35,014 nt of DNA from Thiotrichales bacterium (GTDB taxonomy: Bacteria > Pseudomonadota > Gammaproteobacteria > Beggiatoales > Beggiatoaceae): positions 1 through 35,014 of the forward strand of contig JADGEH010000048.1 of NCBI GenBank assembly GCA_016744475.1, read 5' to 3'. The notes beneath the pieces were generated by a model. The model saw only the letters and a program-made list of their open reading frames with translations. It was not told where the DNA came from and ran no database searches. Below, piece by piece: positions 1 through 7,857 of the stretch. Position numbers and translations under genes: made by a program. Every line of letters starts with the position of its first letter. Within the stretch, counting starts at the first letter, position 1.

Positions 1-269
1 TTGGATTTTTAGCCACATTTTTGAGCTGACAAGACGTTTTTTTCGTAGCAATGCACTCCATTGGTAGAAAAAAACAACGCTGTCAGCACGGAAATGGGGC
101 AAAAAGCCGCCAGCCTCCAAATGCCAACAGAGCCTAGAACGCTATAAAATAGGATTTATCCTGCGATAACTCCACTCATAGCTCAAACGATGGTTTGCAA
201 TATTGCATTGTTATTGACTGCTCAACCTACAGAACGTCTGGAAGATGAGCGGTTTTTTTTTGTCCATTT

Positions 270-297
270 AAAATTGTGGTGAATTCACCACAATTTT
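270..297. terminator. 28-base perfect palindrome, possible bidirectional terminator
   Basis: The sequence is a perfect palindrome centred on GAATTC at 281-286. It can fold into a 12-bp stem (AAAATTGTGGTG / CACCACAATTTT) with an AATT loop, and a T-run follows directly at 294-298. This fits an intrinsic terminator of a gene left of the window, or a dimeric-regulator operator for the porin promoter about 65 bases further on. The sequence alone does not decide between them. Confidence 0.4.
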
Positions 298-361
298 TCT
301 CTCCTCAGATGTTGTATTTAGGCAACAAAACTTGATTTGTTGTGTTTTTGCAGAAAATCTG

Positions 362-390
362 TTGCATTTTTTGTTATGCCTACCTATAAT
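362..390 (+). promoter_or_regulatory. Sigma-70 promoter of the porin gene
   Basis: TTGCAT at 362-367 and a perfect TATAAT at 385-390 are separated by 17 bases, the ideal spacing. Transcription would begin near 397, giving a leader of about 165 bases before the porin ATG at 562. The leader contains the 14-base palindrome at 502-515, which could be a regulatory site. Confidence 0.65.
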
Positions 391-561
391 TAGCCATGTT
401 CTGAAAACACAGATAATACGTAGGCTGTTATTTTATCTATTGATTGTTGTATTTTTCACTAGATTTTCATTAAAAAATACCTCACAGCTGGTTATTATCT
501 AAAACCCTAGGGTTTCGGCTTTATTTACCCATTTTTATCAAGCTTCTTTGGAGATTTCACA

Positions 562-1584
562 ATGAATAAAAATCTGCTGGCTATAGCAATTGCTGCATCT
601 TTAGTAGCGCCTCTGGCGGTTCAAGCTGAAGTAAAAGTTTCTGGTGCTTTTCAAGCGGAAGTAGGTACTCTTGAAATAGGTACAGGGGATCGTCAAACCA
701 TTACCGATTCTGACATCACTGGTAATGGCAGTCCTAATAGAGTTAGATTTGACGTGACTGAAAATTTAGGTGGTGGTTTAAAAGGTTTTGCACGTTTTGA
801 CTGGGAGTTTGATACTTTCAACAGAGCTGATACTACCAATGATACTTCCAACACCAACATCAGAAACCGTGAAAAATACATTGGTCTGAAAGGTTCTATG
901 GCTCACCTGAAAATGGGTCGTATCCAAGGTATCTACAAAACCAGTAGCTTAGGCTATGACAAATGGAGTTCAACCAGCCTGCAAGCACGTAATGGTGGCG
1001 GCGGTATGTCTGGCGGTAATTTTGGACACAGTAGCTTCGTTGAAGATGCCCTTGAAGTAGGCTTCAATGCAGGCGGCTTGAAAGGTACCGTTCAATATGT
1101 TGCAGATGAAACCAATGGCAACGAAGGTAGCATATTAGGTGCTTTACAATACGGTGGCAAAACTTGGGAAGTGACCGCTGCTGTTGCAAACCAAGAATTT
1201 AATAACAGTGACGACAATAACATTAACTGGAAATTAGCGGGTAAAGCCACTTTAGGTGGTTTATATCTGGCTCTACAATATGAAAATGTTGAAACTGCTC
1301 AAAGCAAACTGGGTTTGCCAGCAGCAGGTTCTACTGCAAATGTTGATGCTGCAGACTATATCTGGGGCGAAGCAGGTTATAGAATGGACAATGCTGAATT
1401 GATCGCTTGGGTAGGCAGCGTGAGCTCTGACATTGCTGACCATGATGCCTTATCTTATTCTGTTGGTGCTAAATATCACTTCAGCAAGCGTATGTTTGCT
1501 TATGCGGGTTACCACAAAACTGATAGCGATACCGATGCTCATGACGTAGATGCTTTTGTTGGTGGTGTACGTCTAGGCTTCTAA
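562..1584 (+). CDS. Gram-negative general porin (OmpC/Porin_4 type)
   Basis: Outer-membrane beta-barrel porin for passive diffusion of small hydrophilic solutes. The first 22 residues are a Sec signal peptide ending in VQA, with mature EVKVSG following. The body has the alternating strands, Gly/Asp/Asn-rich loops and aromatic girdle of 16-stranded trimeric porins, and includes FARFDWEFDTFN and the loop-3-like KMGRIQGIYK. The C-terminus is VRLGF, with the terminal Phe used for BAM recognition. Length (340 residues) is normal for the family. The start is set by GGAG at 550-553, eight bases before the ATG. The gene is a single transcription unit with its own promoter (362-390) and terminator (1609-1637). 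The substrate cannot be told from sequence; a link to the nif operon downstream is not evident. Confidence 0.9.
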   Translation: MNKNLLAIAIAASLVAPLAVQAEVKVSGAFQAEVGTLEIGTGDRQTITDSDITGNGSPNRVRFDVTENLGGGLKGFARFDWEFDTFNRADTTNDTSNTNIRNREKYIGLKGSMAHLKMGRIQGIYKTSSLGYDKWSSTSLQARNGGGGMSGGNFGHSSFVEDALEVGFNAGGLKGTVQYVADETNGNEGSILGALQYGGKTWEVTAAVANQEFNNSDDNNINWKLAGKATLGGLYLALQYENVETAQSKLGLPAAGSTANVDAADYIWGEAGYRMDNAELIAWVGSVSSDIADHDALSYSVGAKYHFSKRMFAYAGYHKTDSDTDAHDVDAFVGGVRLGF

Positions 1585-1608
1585 TTTGAACACGATGTTG
1601 TAACTTTG

Positions 1609-1637
1609 AAAGGGCGCTTTAAGCGCCCTTTTTTTTG
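1609..1637 (+). terminator. Rho-independent terminator after the porin gene
   Basis: AAAGGGCGC (1609-1617) pairs with GCGCCCTTT (1623-1631) around a 5-base loop, and T continues to 1636. It lies 25 bases after the porin stop codon. Confidence 0.9.
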
Positions 1638-1823
1638 TCCTTATTATTTCAAATGCTTGTCAGTATGCTTCTCTTTGCCCCTTCCCTTTCTTCCTCATGA
1701 ACATGAGACTGGCTCTCGCCTCTGATGACATTGATCCGTCTCGTTTACAGATCAAAAAACATCGTGATAGCTTTTTGTGGGTTTAAAAAATGTCATCTTT
1801 AAGACCTTTGTTAATCCTGCAAT
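1638..1823. other. Intergenic region between the porin terminator and the nif control region
   Basis: I see no supportable gene. A 29-codon reading frame (1697-1786) lacks a ribosome-binding site and was rejected. The remainder of the 351-base gap up to nifE carries the NifA and sigma-54 sites listed separately. Confidence 0.6.
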
Positions 1824-1839
1824 TGTAGACTTCCCTACA
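1824..1839 (+). promoter_or_regulatory. NifA upstream activator sequence (UAS)
   Basis: TGT at 1824-1826 and ACA at 1837-1839 are separated by exactly 10 bases, matching the TGT-N10-ACA NifA-binding consensus. Its centre lies about 78 bases before the expected transcription start of the sigma-54 promoter at 1884-1899, within the range NifA uses by DNA looping. Confidence 0.75.
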
Positions 1840-1883
1840 TACATTATTCCTATAAAATCCTATAAAAACAATTATGTAGCTAA

Positions 1884-1899
1884 TGGCACAAGGCTTGCC
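1884..1899 (+). promoter_or_regulatory. Sigma-54 (-24/-12) promoter of the nifENX operon
   Basis: TGGCAC at 1884-1889, five bases, then TTGC at 1895-1898. The invariant GG (1885-1886) and GC (1897-1898) are 10 bases apart, as RpoN promoters require. Transcription would start near 1910, about 26 bases before nifE. With the NifA site upstream, this predicts expression only under nitrogen-fixing conditions. Confidence 0.85.
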
Positions 1900-1935
1900 G
1901 TTATTTCCTATTAAGATTATTGGAGATGCTCCCTC

Positions 1936-3336
1936 ATGAAACAAAAAGATATTGCTGCATTATTGGATGAACCGGCTTGCTCACATAACCAAAAAGCTAA
2001 GTCAGGTTGCGCTAAACCTAAACCAGGAGCCACCGCTGGTGGCTGTGCTTTTGATGGTGCGCAAATCGCCCTGTTACCTATTGCTGATGTGGCCCATATC
2101 GTACATGGCTCAATCGCTTGCGCGGGTAGTTCTTGGGATAACCGAGGCACACGCTCCAGCGGTTCACGTTTGTTTCGCGTGGGGATGACAACAGATTTAA
2201 CCGAACAAGATGTCATTATGGGACGCGGTGAAAAGCGCTTGTTTCATTCCATCAAGCAAGCTGTTGAGACTTATCAACCTGCCGCTGTATTTGTTTATAA
2301 CACCTGTGTGCCCGCTTTGGTGGGCGATGATATTGAAGCTGTGTGCAAAGCGGCGGCGGAGCGCTGGAATACACCTGTAGTCCCGGTTGATGCAGCCGGT
2401 TTTTACGGTACCAAAAATTTGGGCAACCGCATTGCGGGTGAAAGCATGGTGAAATATGTCTGTGGCACCCGCGAACCTGATCAGCTGCCTGAATCCACTA
2501 TGCGTGAGGGTATTAAAGTTCACGATGTCGCCATGATTGGTGAATACAATATTGCGGGTGAATTGTGGCATGTTTTACCACTGCTGGATGAATTAGGTTT
2601 GCGCGTACTCTGCACCTTATCCGGTGATGCCCGTTTTCGGGAAGTGCAAACCATGCATCGCTCAGAAGTCAATATGATGGTGTGCTCCAAAGCCATGATT
2701 AATGTGGCGCGTAAACTACAAGAGGCCTTTGAAACGCCGTGGTTTGAAGGTAGCTTTTATGGTGTTGGAGATGTCTCTCGTGCTTTGCGTGATTTTGCTA
2801 AAGCCATTGATGATCCTGATTTAATCCAGCGCACTGAAGCCTTGATTACCCGTGAAGAAGCTAAAATTAATGAAAAATTAGCGCCTTGGCGTGAGAAATT
2901 ACGTGGCAAACGAGTTCTGCTGTATACCGGAGGGGTGAAATCTTGGTCGGTCATCGCTGCACTTCAGGATTTAGGCATGGATGTCGTGGCAACGGGCACG
3001 AAGAAATCAACAGAAGAAGACAAAGCTCGTATCCGAGCACTCATGGGTGAAGATGCCATGATGTTAGAAGACGGCAATCCTCGCAAATTGATCGATATGG
3101 TGCGAGAGAAGAATGTGGATGTGCTGATTGCTGGCGGACGTAATATGTACACAGCATTGAAAGCCAGAATTCCTTTTCTCGATATTAATCAAGAACGTGA
3201 CTTCGGGTATGCGGGGTATGAAGGTATGGTGGAATTGGCTCGTCAACTGACGTTGACAATAGATAGCCCCGTCTGGTCGGCTGTACGTCAGCCCGCTCCT
3301 TGGCAGGTCTCTAAGCAGGCATCTATTGCGGCTTAA
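1936..3336 (+). CDS. nifE: Nitrogenase MoFe-cofactor biosynthesis protein NifE
   Basis: Alpha-type subunit of the NifEN scaffold, on which the NifB-co precursor matures toward FeMo-co in the cytoplasm. It is a paralogue of NifD. Conserved cysteines fall at residues 37 (GGCAFDGA), 62 ([13 protein letters not shown]), 124 (VYNTCVP) and 250 (MMVC), the same numbering I know for Azotobacter vinelandii NifE, where they hold the P-cluster-like [4Fe-4S] cluster and the cofactor. Length (466) is normal. The start is supported by GGAG at 1922-1925. It is the first gene of the operon, directly behind the sigma-54 promoter, with nifN 45 bases downstream. Confidence 0.97.
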   Translation: MKQKDIAALLDEPACSHNQKAKSGCAKPKPGATAGGCAFDGAQIALLPIADVAHIVHGSIACAGSSWDNRGTRSSGSRLFRVGMTTDLTEQDVIMGRGEKRLFHSIKQAVETYQPAAVFVYNTCVPALVGDDIEAVCKAAAERWNTPVVPVDAAGFYGTKNLGNRIAGESMVKYVCGTREPDQLPESTMREGIKVHDVAMIGEYNIAGELWHVLPLLDELGLRVLCTLSGDARFREVQTMHRSEVNMMVCSKAMINVARKLQEAFETPWFEGSFYGVGDVSRALRDFAKAIDDPDLIQRTEALITREEAKINEKLAPWREKLRGKRVLLYTGGVKSWSVIAALQDLGMDVVATGTKKSTEEDKARIRALMGEDAMMLEDGNPRKLIDMVREKNVDVLIAGGRNMYTALKARIPFLDINQERDFGYAGYEGMVELARQLTLTIDSPVWSAVRQPAPWQVSKQASIAA

Positions 3337-3381
3337 TCGCAGAGTTCCTCAGTTAATCTTCTGCTTTATAAGGATTTTATC

Positions 3382-4800
3382 ATGCCCAGCATCATTAAAC
3401 GCAACAAGGCTTTATCTGTCAGTCCACTCAAATCTAGTCAAACCATTGGTGCTGCACTGGCTTTTTTAGGTTTTCGTCAGGCGATTCCTATGTTGCACGG
3501 CTCGCAAGGTTGTAGCGCCTTTGGAAAAGTCTTTTTCGTGCGTCATTTCCGCGAACCCATCCCTCTACAAACCACGGCTATGGATCAAGTTACGACCATT
3601 ATGGGTTCTGAAAATAGTGTGGTGGAAGGTTTGAAAACCATTGCACAAAAAAATAGCCCCGCTTTAATCGGTGTCCCCAGCACGGGTTTATCAGAAACTC
3701 AAGGCAGCGATGTGGACATGGCGGTGCGAGAGTTTCGTCAAAAATATCCAGAATTTAATGCTATTCCGGTGGTGGCTGTATCGACTCCTGATTACAACGG
3801 CTGCTTAGAAACGGGTTTTGCCAAAGCAGTGGATGCAATGATTAAGGTATTGGTGCCTGAAGCCCATGCCGCCAACACGCAACCCGGTACTCAGGAAAAG
3901 CAAGTCAACGTTTTGGTCAACCCCTCATTAACCCCCGGTGATTTGGAAGAACTCACAGAGATGATCGAGGCTTTTGATCTACATCCTGTGGTGATTCCCA
4001 ATCTTTCTGATTCCCTGGATGGTCATTTGGATGAAAAGGATTTCTCTCCTTTAACCACGGGTGGAACAGAAGTGTCTAGTTTACTTACAGTGGGAAATGC
4101 TACCGCGACCTTGGTCATTGGCGCTTCTTTAAACACAGCTGCTGATAGCTTGTTTAAACAAACGGGTGTGTCTGATTATCGTTTTAATCATCTCATGGGC
4201 TTGGAGGCTATCGATCACTTCATTCATACCTTGCACCAGATTTCCGGTAAAGCTGTTCCACAAAAACTGGAACGCCAACGTGCGCAATTACAAGATGCCA
4301 TGCTGGATGGGCATTTCATGCTGGGCATGGCACGGATAGCCATTGCTGCTGATGCAGATTTACTCGTTGCATTGAGTCAAATGTTAGCTGGAGTAGGCGC
4401 TGAAACCGTGGTAGCCGTGGCTCCCGTGAATGCGCCCGTGTTGCAAGACATGCCCGTTGACGCCGTGAAAATTGGTGATTTGGAAGATTTAGAACAGATG
4501 GCGACAGTGGCGGGTGCGGAAGTATTAATCACCAATTCTCATGGTGTGGAATCCGCTGAACGCCTAGGTATTCCTCTGTTACGCGCAGGTTTTCCACAAT
4601 ACGATGTGCTGGGTGGATACCAAAAAACCTGGATAGGTTATCGCGGCACACGTCAAACCTTATTTGATGTGGCCAACATTTTACTGACGTTGGAGAAAGG
4701 TGAAATTGCACCTTACCACTCCGTTTACGCACAAAAACCAGAATACGGAGGCGTTGATGCCAGTACGCAGACGCCTGCAACTCGTGTGCAACCACACTGA
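3382..4800 (+). CDS. nifN: Nitrogenase MoFe-cofactor biosynthesis protein NifN
   Basis: Beta-type partner of NifE in the alpha2beta2 NifEN complex, paralogous to NifK. Near the N-terminus is the typical LHGSQGCSAFGKVFFVRHFREPIPLQTTAM block; Cys44 in it is the NifN cluster ligand. A typical Walker-like 'NSHG' segment and 'LLRAGFPQYDVLGGYQKTWIGYRGTR' follow near the C-terminus, as in NifK-type proteins. Length (472) is normal. AAGGA at 3370-3374 sets the start. It is co-transcribed with nifE and ends 10 bases before nifX. Confidence 0.96.
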   Translation: MPSIIKRNKALSVSPLKSSQTIGAALAFLGFRQAIPMLHGSQGCSAFGKVFFVRHFREPIPLQTTAMDQVTTIMGSENSVVEGLKTIAQKNSPALIGVPSTGLSETQGSDVDMAVREFRQKYPEFNAIPVVAVSTPDYNGCLETGFAKAVDAMIKVLVPEAHAANTQPGTQEKQVNVLVNPSLTPGDLEELTEMIEAFDLHPVVIPNLSDSLDGHLDEKDFSPLTTGGTEVSSLLTVGNATATLVIGASLNTAADSLFKQTGVSDYRFNHLMGLEAIDHFIHTLHQISGKAVPQKLERQRAQLQDAMLDGHFMLGMARIAIAADADLLVALSQMLAGVGAETVVAVAPVNAPVLQDMPVDAVKIGDLEDLEQMATVAGAEVLITNSHGVESAERLGIPLLRAGFPQYDVLGGYQKTWIGYRGTRQTLFDVANILLTLEKGEIAPYHSVYAQKPEYGGVDASTQTPATRVQPH

Positions 4801-4810
4801 GGCGCATTGG

Positions 4811-5242
4811 ATGAATACAGCCATTAAAGTGGCTTTTGCCACCGATGACCGAGACACCGTTAATCAACATTTTGGTGCGGCACAGTCTTTTGCTATTTAC
4901 AGCATTAATCCTGAGCATTTTGCCTTTATTGAAGCTGTGGGCTTTGATCAATTTGATATGGACGGCAATGAAGACAAGCTCACGCCCAAAATCGCCGCCC
5001 TTGAAGGCTGTGTGGCAGTGTATAGTCAGGCAGTCGGCGGATCAGCGATTAAGCAATTGAAAGCTAAAGGGATTCAAGCCATGAAAGTGGCTCCGGGTAG
5101 CGCGATAAAAGAGTTATTAAAAGCCTTGCAAGATGAATTGCAAGCCGGCCCTAGTGCTTGGTTAGCTCGCGCTATTCAAGACACTCAACCCACTGATCCA
5201 AGTCGTTTTGATGCAATGGATGCTGAAGGTTGGGAGGAATAA
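4811..5242 (+). CDS. nifX: Nitrogen fixation protein NifX
   Basis: Small cytoplasmic carrier of NifB-co and the VK-cluster during FeMo-co assembly (NifX/NafY/NifB C-terminal family, dinitrogenase iron-molybdenum cofactor domain). The ATG at 4811 was chosen because the protein then begins MNTAIKVAFATDDRDTVNQHFG, where family homology starts; the same frame runs upstream to an ATG at 4700 but that part overlaps nifN and has no family similarity. The HFG motif of the domain is present. It is 143 residues, slightly shorter than the Azotobacter protein. It lies 10 bases after nifN and 3 bases before the rseC-like gene. Confidence 0.93.
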   Translation: MNTAIKVAFATDDRDTVNQHFGAAQSFAIYSINPEHFAFIEAVGFDQFDMDGNEDKLTPKIAALEGCVAVYSQAVGGSAIKQLKAKGIQAMKVAPGSAIKELLKALQDELQAGPSAWLARAIQDTQPTDPSRFDAMDAEGWEE

Positions 5243-5245
5243 TTC

Positions 5246-5707
5246 ATGTTAGAAGAAACCGCGACAGTGGTCGCAGTAGAAGATGATTATCTATGGGTGG
5301 AAGCGGAATCTCGTAGCGCTTGCAGCCAATGTTCTAGTGGGCATTGCAGTACCTCTAGCATATCCCACCTGTTTGGCGTGCGACGCAATCGTCTGCAACT
5401 ACATAATCACTTAAAAGCTGTCATGGGCGATCAAGTGGTCATTGGTATTCCTGATCAATTGCTAGTTCGAGCTTCAGTGTGGGGTTATTTAGTCCCGCTA
5501 TTAGCCATGTTAATGCTGACGCTGATGGCGCATTCTTGGGGAGTTAGCGAAGGCTGGCAAATATTGTTCGCTATGACGGGATTAGCGGGTGGTTTTTACA
5601 GTGTGCGTTGGTCAACCCGCCTAAATGCACAACAATTTCAACCTCAATTATTACGCATTGAAACACCTGCGGGTGTGCAGTGGTTCAAACCCAAATCCGT
5701 CAATTAG
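5246..5707 (+). CDS. RseC/MucC-family (SoxR-reducing system) membrane protein
   Basis: The N-terminal soluble part carries Cys26, Cys29 and Cys34 in CSQCSSGHC, the cysteine set of RseC proteins. Two membrane helices follow, about residues 76-96 and 104-122, then a short cytoplasmic tail. RseC belongs to the SoxR-reducing system linked to Rsx/Rnf electron-transport complexes; Rnf feeds ferredoxin or flavodoxin for nitrogenase in several diazotrophs. GGAGG sits eight bases before the ATG. The gene is 3 bases after nifX, so it is in the nif operon, yet no rnf/rsx gene lies in the window. Its role here is probably in electron delivery or membrane redox; that is inference. Confidence 0.85.
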   Translation: MLEETATVVAVEDDYLWVEAESRSACSQCSSGHCSTSSISHLFGVRRNRLQLHNHLKAVMGDQVVIGIPDQLLVRASVWGYLVPLLAMLMLTLMAHSWGVSEGWQILFAMTGLAGGFYSVRWSTRLNAQQFQPQLLRIETPAGVQWFKPKSVN

Positions 5708-5793
5708 ATGGACTATAGCGAAATGACACCAGTGTAAGGAACAAAAGCGTTTCCACAAACATCAGTTAATGAATATCAACAAGGAATTTTAAT

Positions 5794-6261
5794 ATGAGTG
5801 AACCAGCCATTGCCGCAGATGATCCGTTATTAGAGAGTGATATGGCCCATGAAATGGTGCGTCAAATGCGTGCTATTGATACTTACGGTACATATGACAA
5901 TTGGCCAACCAGTCGGATTTTAGAACCCTTTGTTTTAACCAAAGAAAAGAAACGGGATATTCCAGTCGTTGGTGATCCCGATGAAATCACTATGGCGAGA
6001 GTAAAAGCCTACTACAATGCATTATCTGCCTTGGTAGAAAAAGATTGTGGTTTGATGGCAGTACCCATGCTTAATTTAAGTCATGAAGGTTTTGGTCGTG
6101 CCATGATTACAGCAGGAAAGCTGGTCATTGTCGATAAATCATTACGTGATGTGCATCGTTTTGGTTTTCCTTCCTTAGCTAAAATGAACGAAGAAGTAGA
6201 GAAGATTTTGAACAAAGCTTTGGATTTAATCAAGAAATATGAAGAAGTCGCACATTTGTAA
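5794..6261 (+). CDS. NifX-associated nitrogen fixation protein (DUF269)
   Basis: Matches the NifX-associated family by its sequence blocks: FVLTKEKKRDIPVVGDPD, FYNALSALVEK-like 'YYNALSALVEKDCGLM', and 'GFGRAMITAGKLVIVDKSLRDVHRFGF'. Members are about 150-160 residues and always sit near nifX or nifEN; they are thought to take part in cofactor delivery or electron supply, but no precise activity is established. This copy has 155 residues. A CAAGGA ribosome site precedes the ATG. It is 86 bases after the rseC-like gene, with the DUF683 gene following as is usual. Confidence 0.93.
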   Translation: MSEPAIAADDPLLESDMAHEMVRQMRAIDTYGTYDNWPTSRILEPFVLTKEKKRDIPVVGDPDEITMARVKAYYNALSALVEKDCGLMAVPMLNLSHEGFGRAMITAGKLVIVDKSLRDVHRFGFPSLAKMNEEVEKILNKALDLIKKYEEVAHL

Positions 6262-6333
6262 TGCAATAAACCACTGGTTTTAGACTGTGTGTTTATGGAT
6301 AAACTTTATTATCAATAAATACACCTTACAGTG

Positions 6334-6355
6334 AGAGCCTATACGAAAACGGGAT
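6334..6355 (+). repeat. Solo copy of the MITE terminal repeat in the nif operon
   Basis: AGAGCCTATACGAA followed by AACGGGAT at 6334-6355 matches the two terminal repeats of the 158-bp element at 28549-28706 (differences at 2-3 positions). No partner end is visible nearby, so it is a decayed or solo end in the 152-base gap between the DUF269 and DUF683 genes. Confidence 0.6.
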
Positions 6356-6413
6356 ATTTTGTTGGCTAGCTTAAACAAAACACCTCTGCGCAATATCAAT
6401 AAGGATTTTCACC

Positions 6414-6629
6414 ATGACTGAAGAAGAACTAAAAGCCCTGCTTAAAGCCAGCAAAAGAGCTAAACGCATTGCAACAGAAAAAGCCGGGGAATTACATGAT
6501 TTAGTAGAAGACCGTTTGCCTGCGGGATATGAAGACATTCCAGGTATAGCACAAGCCACTTATGATGCTTGCAAAGCTTGGGAAGACGCTGAAAAAGCCT
6601 ATAAAGCCGCTGTAAAAGCCAACGCTTAA
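6414..6629 (+). CDS. Nif-linked small helical protein (DUF683 / CCE_0567 family)
   Basis: A 71-residue, Lys/Glu/Ala-rich protein predicted to be nearly all helical. The block DLVEDRLPAGYEDIPGIAQATYDAC is the family signature. The cyanobacterial relative CCE_0567 is a small helical protein from a nif cluster, reported to bind metal; the function in nitrogen fixation is not settled. A strong TAAGGA site precedes the ATG. The gene is between the DUF269 and fdxB genes, the order seen in many nif clusters. Confidence 0.9.
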   Translation: MTEEELKALLKASKRAKRIATEKAGELHDLVEDRLPAGYEDIPGIAQATYDACKAWEDAEKAYKAAVKANA

Positions 6630-6647
6630 AACAAAGGAAGAAGCATA

Positions 6648-6980
6648 ATGAGCACAATTACTGGCGTGACCCGTGGTGGCGCGAACTATACTCCAGAATT
6701 TGTCATGGAACTCAATCAAGGGACTTGTATCGGCTGTGGTCGCTGTTACAAAGTCTGCCCCCGCGATGTGTTTGAATTAGTCGAACGCGAAGGCGGTGAT
6801 GTCGATGATGATGATGAATACGGTGATGATGATGACTATGGTGATGATGACGATGGTTTTTCTGATGACACCTCAATGGTCATGGACTTAAAAGATGCTA
6901 TGGATTGCATTGGTTGCGGTTCTTGTGCACGGATTTGTCCGAAGAAATGCTTCACTCACGAAGCACAAGACGCTGCTTAA
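6648..6980 (+). CDS. fdxB: Nif-specific ferredoxin III, 2[4Fe-4S], with Asp-rich insert
   Basis: Electron carrier for nitrogenase or cofactor assembly. Two CxxCxxCxxxCP motifs bind two [4Fe-4S] clusters: Cys27/30/33/37 and Cys87/90/93/97. The N-terminal VTRGGANYTPEFV segment is typical of nif ferredoxin III. Between the clusters, residues 51-74 form an Asp-rich run (DDDDEY, DDDDY, DDDDG), encoded by a GAT-repeat-like stretch around 6798-6870. I know inter-motif spacers in this family as short and moderately acidic; this one is extreme, probably by triplet expansion. An AAAGGA site precedes the start, 19 bases after the DUF683 gene. Confidence 0.93.
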   Translation: MSTITGVTRGGANYTPEFVMELNQGTCIGCGRCYKVCPRDVFELVEREGGDVDDDDEYGDDDDYGDDDDGFSDDTSMVMDLKDAMDCIGCGSCARICPKKCFTHEAQDAA

Positions 6981-7007
6981 TCAAGTCGCACTCAAAAGGA
7001 ATTCAAC

Positions 7008-7334
7008 ATGCCAAAACCTGAAAAACATGTGTTTGTTTGTGTACAAAATCGTCCACCAGGACATCCTCGCCCTGCTTGTGGTCAACGCGGTTGTGAAGAA
7101 GTAGCAGAAGAATTTTTCTGGCATTTACAAGAGCGCCAATTGTTCGACAAAATACAAATCACCACCACAGGTTGCTTGGGGCCTTGTAGCGAAGGCCCTT
7201 CGGTATTGGTCTACCCTGAAGGTGTGATGTATGGCGGCGTGCAAAAACAAGATGTCGTAACGATTTTTGACGAACATTTGCAAAACAATCAACCCGTTGA
7301 ACGTTTGAAAATGTCCAAAGAGTTTTGGAGCTAA
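7008..7334 (+). CDS. Thioredoxin-fold [2Fe-2S] ferredoxin
   Basis: A 108-residue ferredoxin of the Clostridium pasteurianum/Aquifex Fd4 type. Likely ligands are among Cys11 (HVFVCVQNRPPGHPRPAC), Cys24, Cys29, Cys56 and Cys60 (TTGCLGPCSEGP). The YPEGVMYGGV and DVVTIFDEHL segments are family hallmarks. Such ferredoxins occur in nif operons next to fdxB; a specific partner (nitrogenase or NifEN maturation) is inferred from the position. AAAGGA precedes the ATG. Confidence 0.93.
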   Translation: MPKPEKHVFVCVQNRPPGHPRPACGQRGCEEVAEEFFWHLQERQLFDKIQITTTGCLGPCSEGPSVLVYPEGVMYGGVQKQDVVTIFDEHLQNNQPVERLKMSKEFWS

Positions 7335-7344
7335 AGCATCCATT

Positions 7345-7857
7345 ATGAGCCTTGCCACCTTACATACCGTGACCCCCAATGAAGTCTTGTTTGGCTTTAA
7401 CTTACCCCCGGATGTCAATATGCATCTGCAACGTGCCGCGAGTCGTGTCAGCTCGCGTGCCGATGCCCAACAAGCGCTGGATGAAGCTTTAGAATGTGCG
7501 CCTGATCAACTAGAAGTATTGATGGCTTTGTGTAAATTTCATTTTTATCAAGGTCATCTGGAACTGGCTCATGATTTGGCGCATCAGTCTATCGTCAAAG
7601 CGGCGTTGCAAGGTGGTTTTAGCCATCATTGGCAACAGCTTGATGAACACAGCACTGATTGGCGTGATCCCCGTAGCCCTGGACGTGCTTTTTTGTATAG
7701 TCTCAAAGCCTTAGCCTTTATTTATTTGCGCCAAGAGCATCTCATTGCGGCGCAAGAAGTGTTGGAGGCTTTGTATCGTCTTGACCCCCATGATCAAGTG
7801 GGCGCAGAAGTTATCCGCGATTTATTGCGGGGTTTACAGGATGAAGATAATGGATGA
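7345..7857 (+). CDS. Nif-operon protein with TPR-like helical repeats, unknown function
   Basis: I do not recognise a named family. The 170-residue protein is predicted mainly helical, with TPR-like stretches at about residues 35-75 (QQALDEALECAPDQLEVLMALCKFHFYQGHLELAHDLAHQS) and 110-165 (AFLYSLKALAFIYLRQEHLIAAQEVLEALYRLDPHDQVGAEV). It has no signal peptide or metal motif. It follows the [2Fe-2S] ferredoxin gene by 10 bases and overlaps the next gene by 8, so it belongs to the nif operon. A scaffold or adaptor role is a guess from the repeat type. Confidence 0.75.
   Translation: MSLATLHTVTPNEVLFGFNLPPDVNMHLQRAASRVSSRADAQQALDEALECAPDQLEVLMALCKFHFYQGHLELAHDLAHQSIVKAALQGGFSHHWQQLDEHSTDWRDPRSPGRAFLYSLKALAFIYLRQEHLIAAQEVLEALYRLDPHDQVGAEVIRDLLRGLQDEDNG

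Larger units (their letters stand above)
1..561. other. Intergenic region upstream of the porin gene
   Basis: I see no gene here. Near the left edge is an imperfect inverted repeat with arms at 25-44 and 67-87: the outer 7 bases GCTGACA/TGTCAGC match perfectly and a T7/A7 run pairs further in. A perfect 28-base palindrome lies at 270-297, a sigma-70 promoter at 362-390 and a 14-base palindrome (AAACCCTAGGGTTT) at 502-515. The region is AT-rich and seems to hold the end of an upstream transcription unit plus the promoter and about 165-base leader of the porin gene. Confidence 0.6.

Noticed and set aside
1697..1786. A 29-codon reading frame on the plus strand upstream of nifE
   Set aside because: No ribosome-binding site, no recognisable similarity, and it lies in an AT-rich control region; chance is the simplest reading.
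4700..4810. An upstream ATG start for nifX
   Set aside because: This stretch lies in the end of nifN in another frame; NifX similarity begins at the ATG at 4811.
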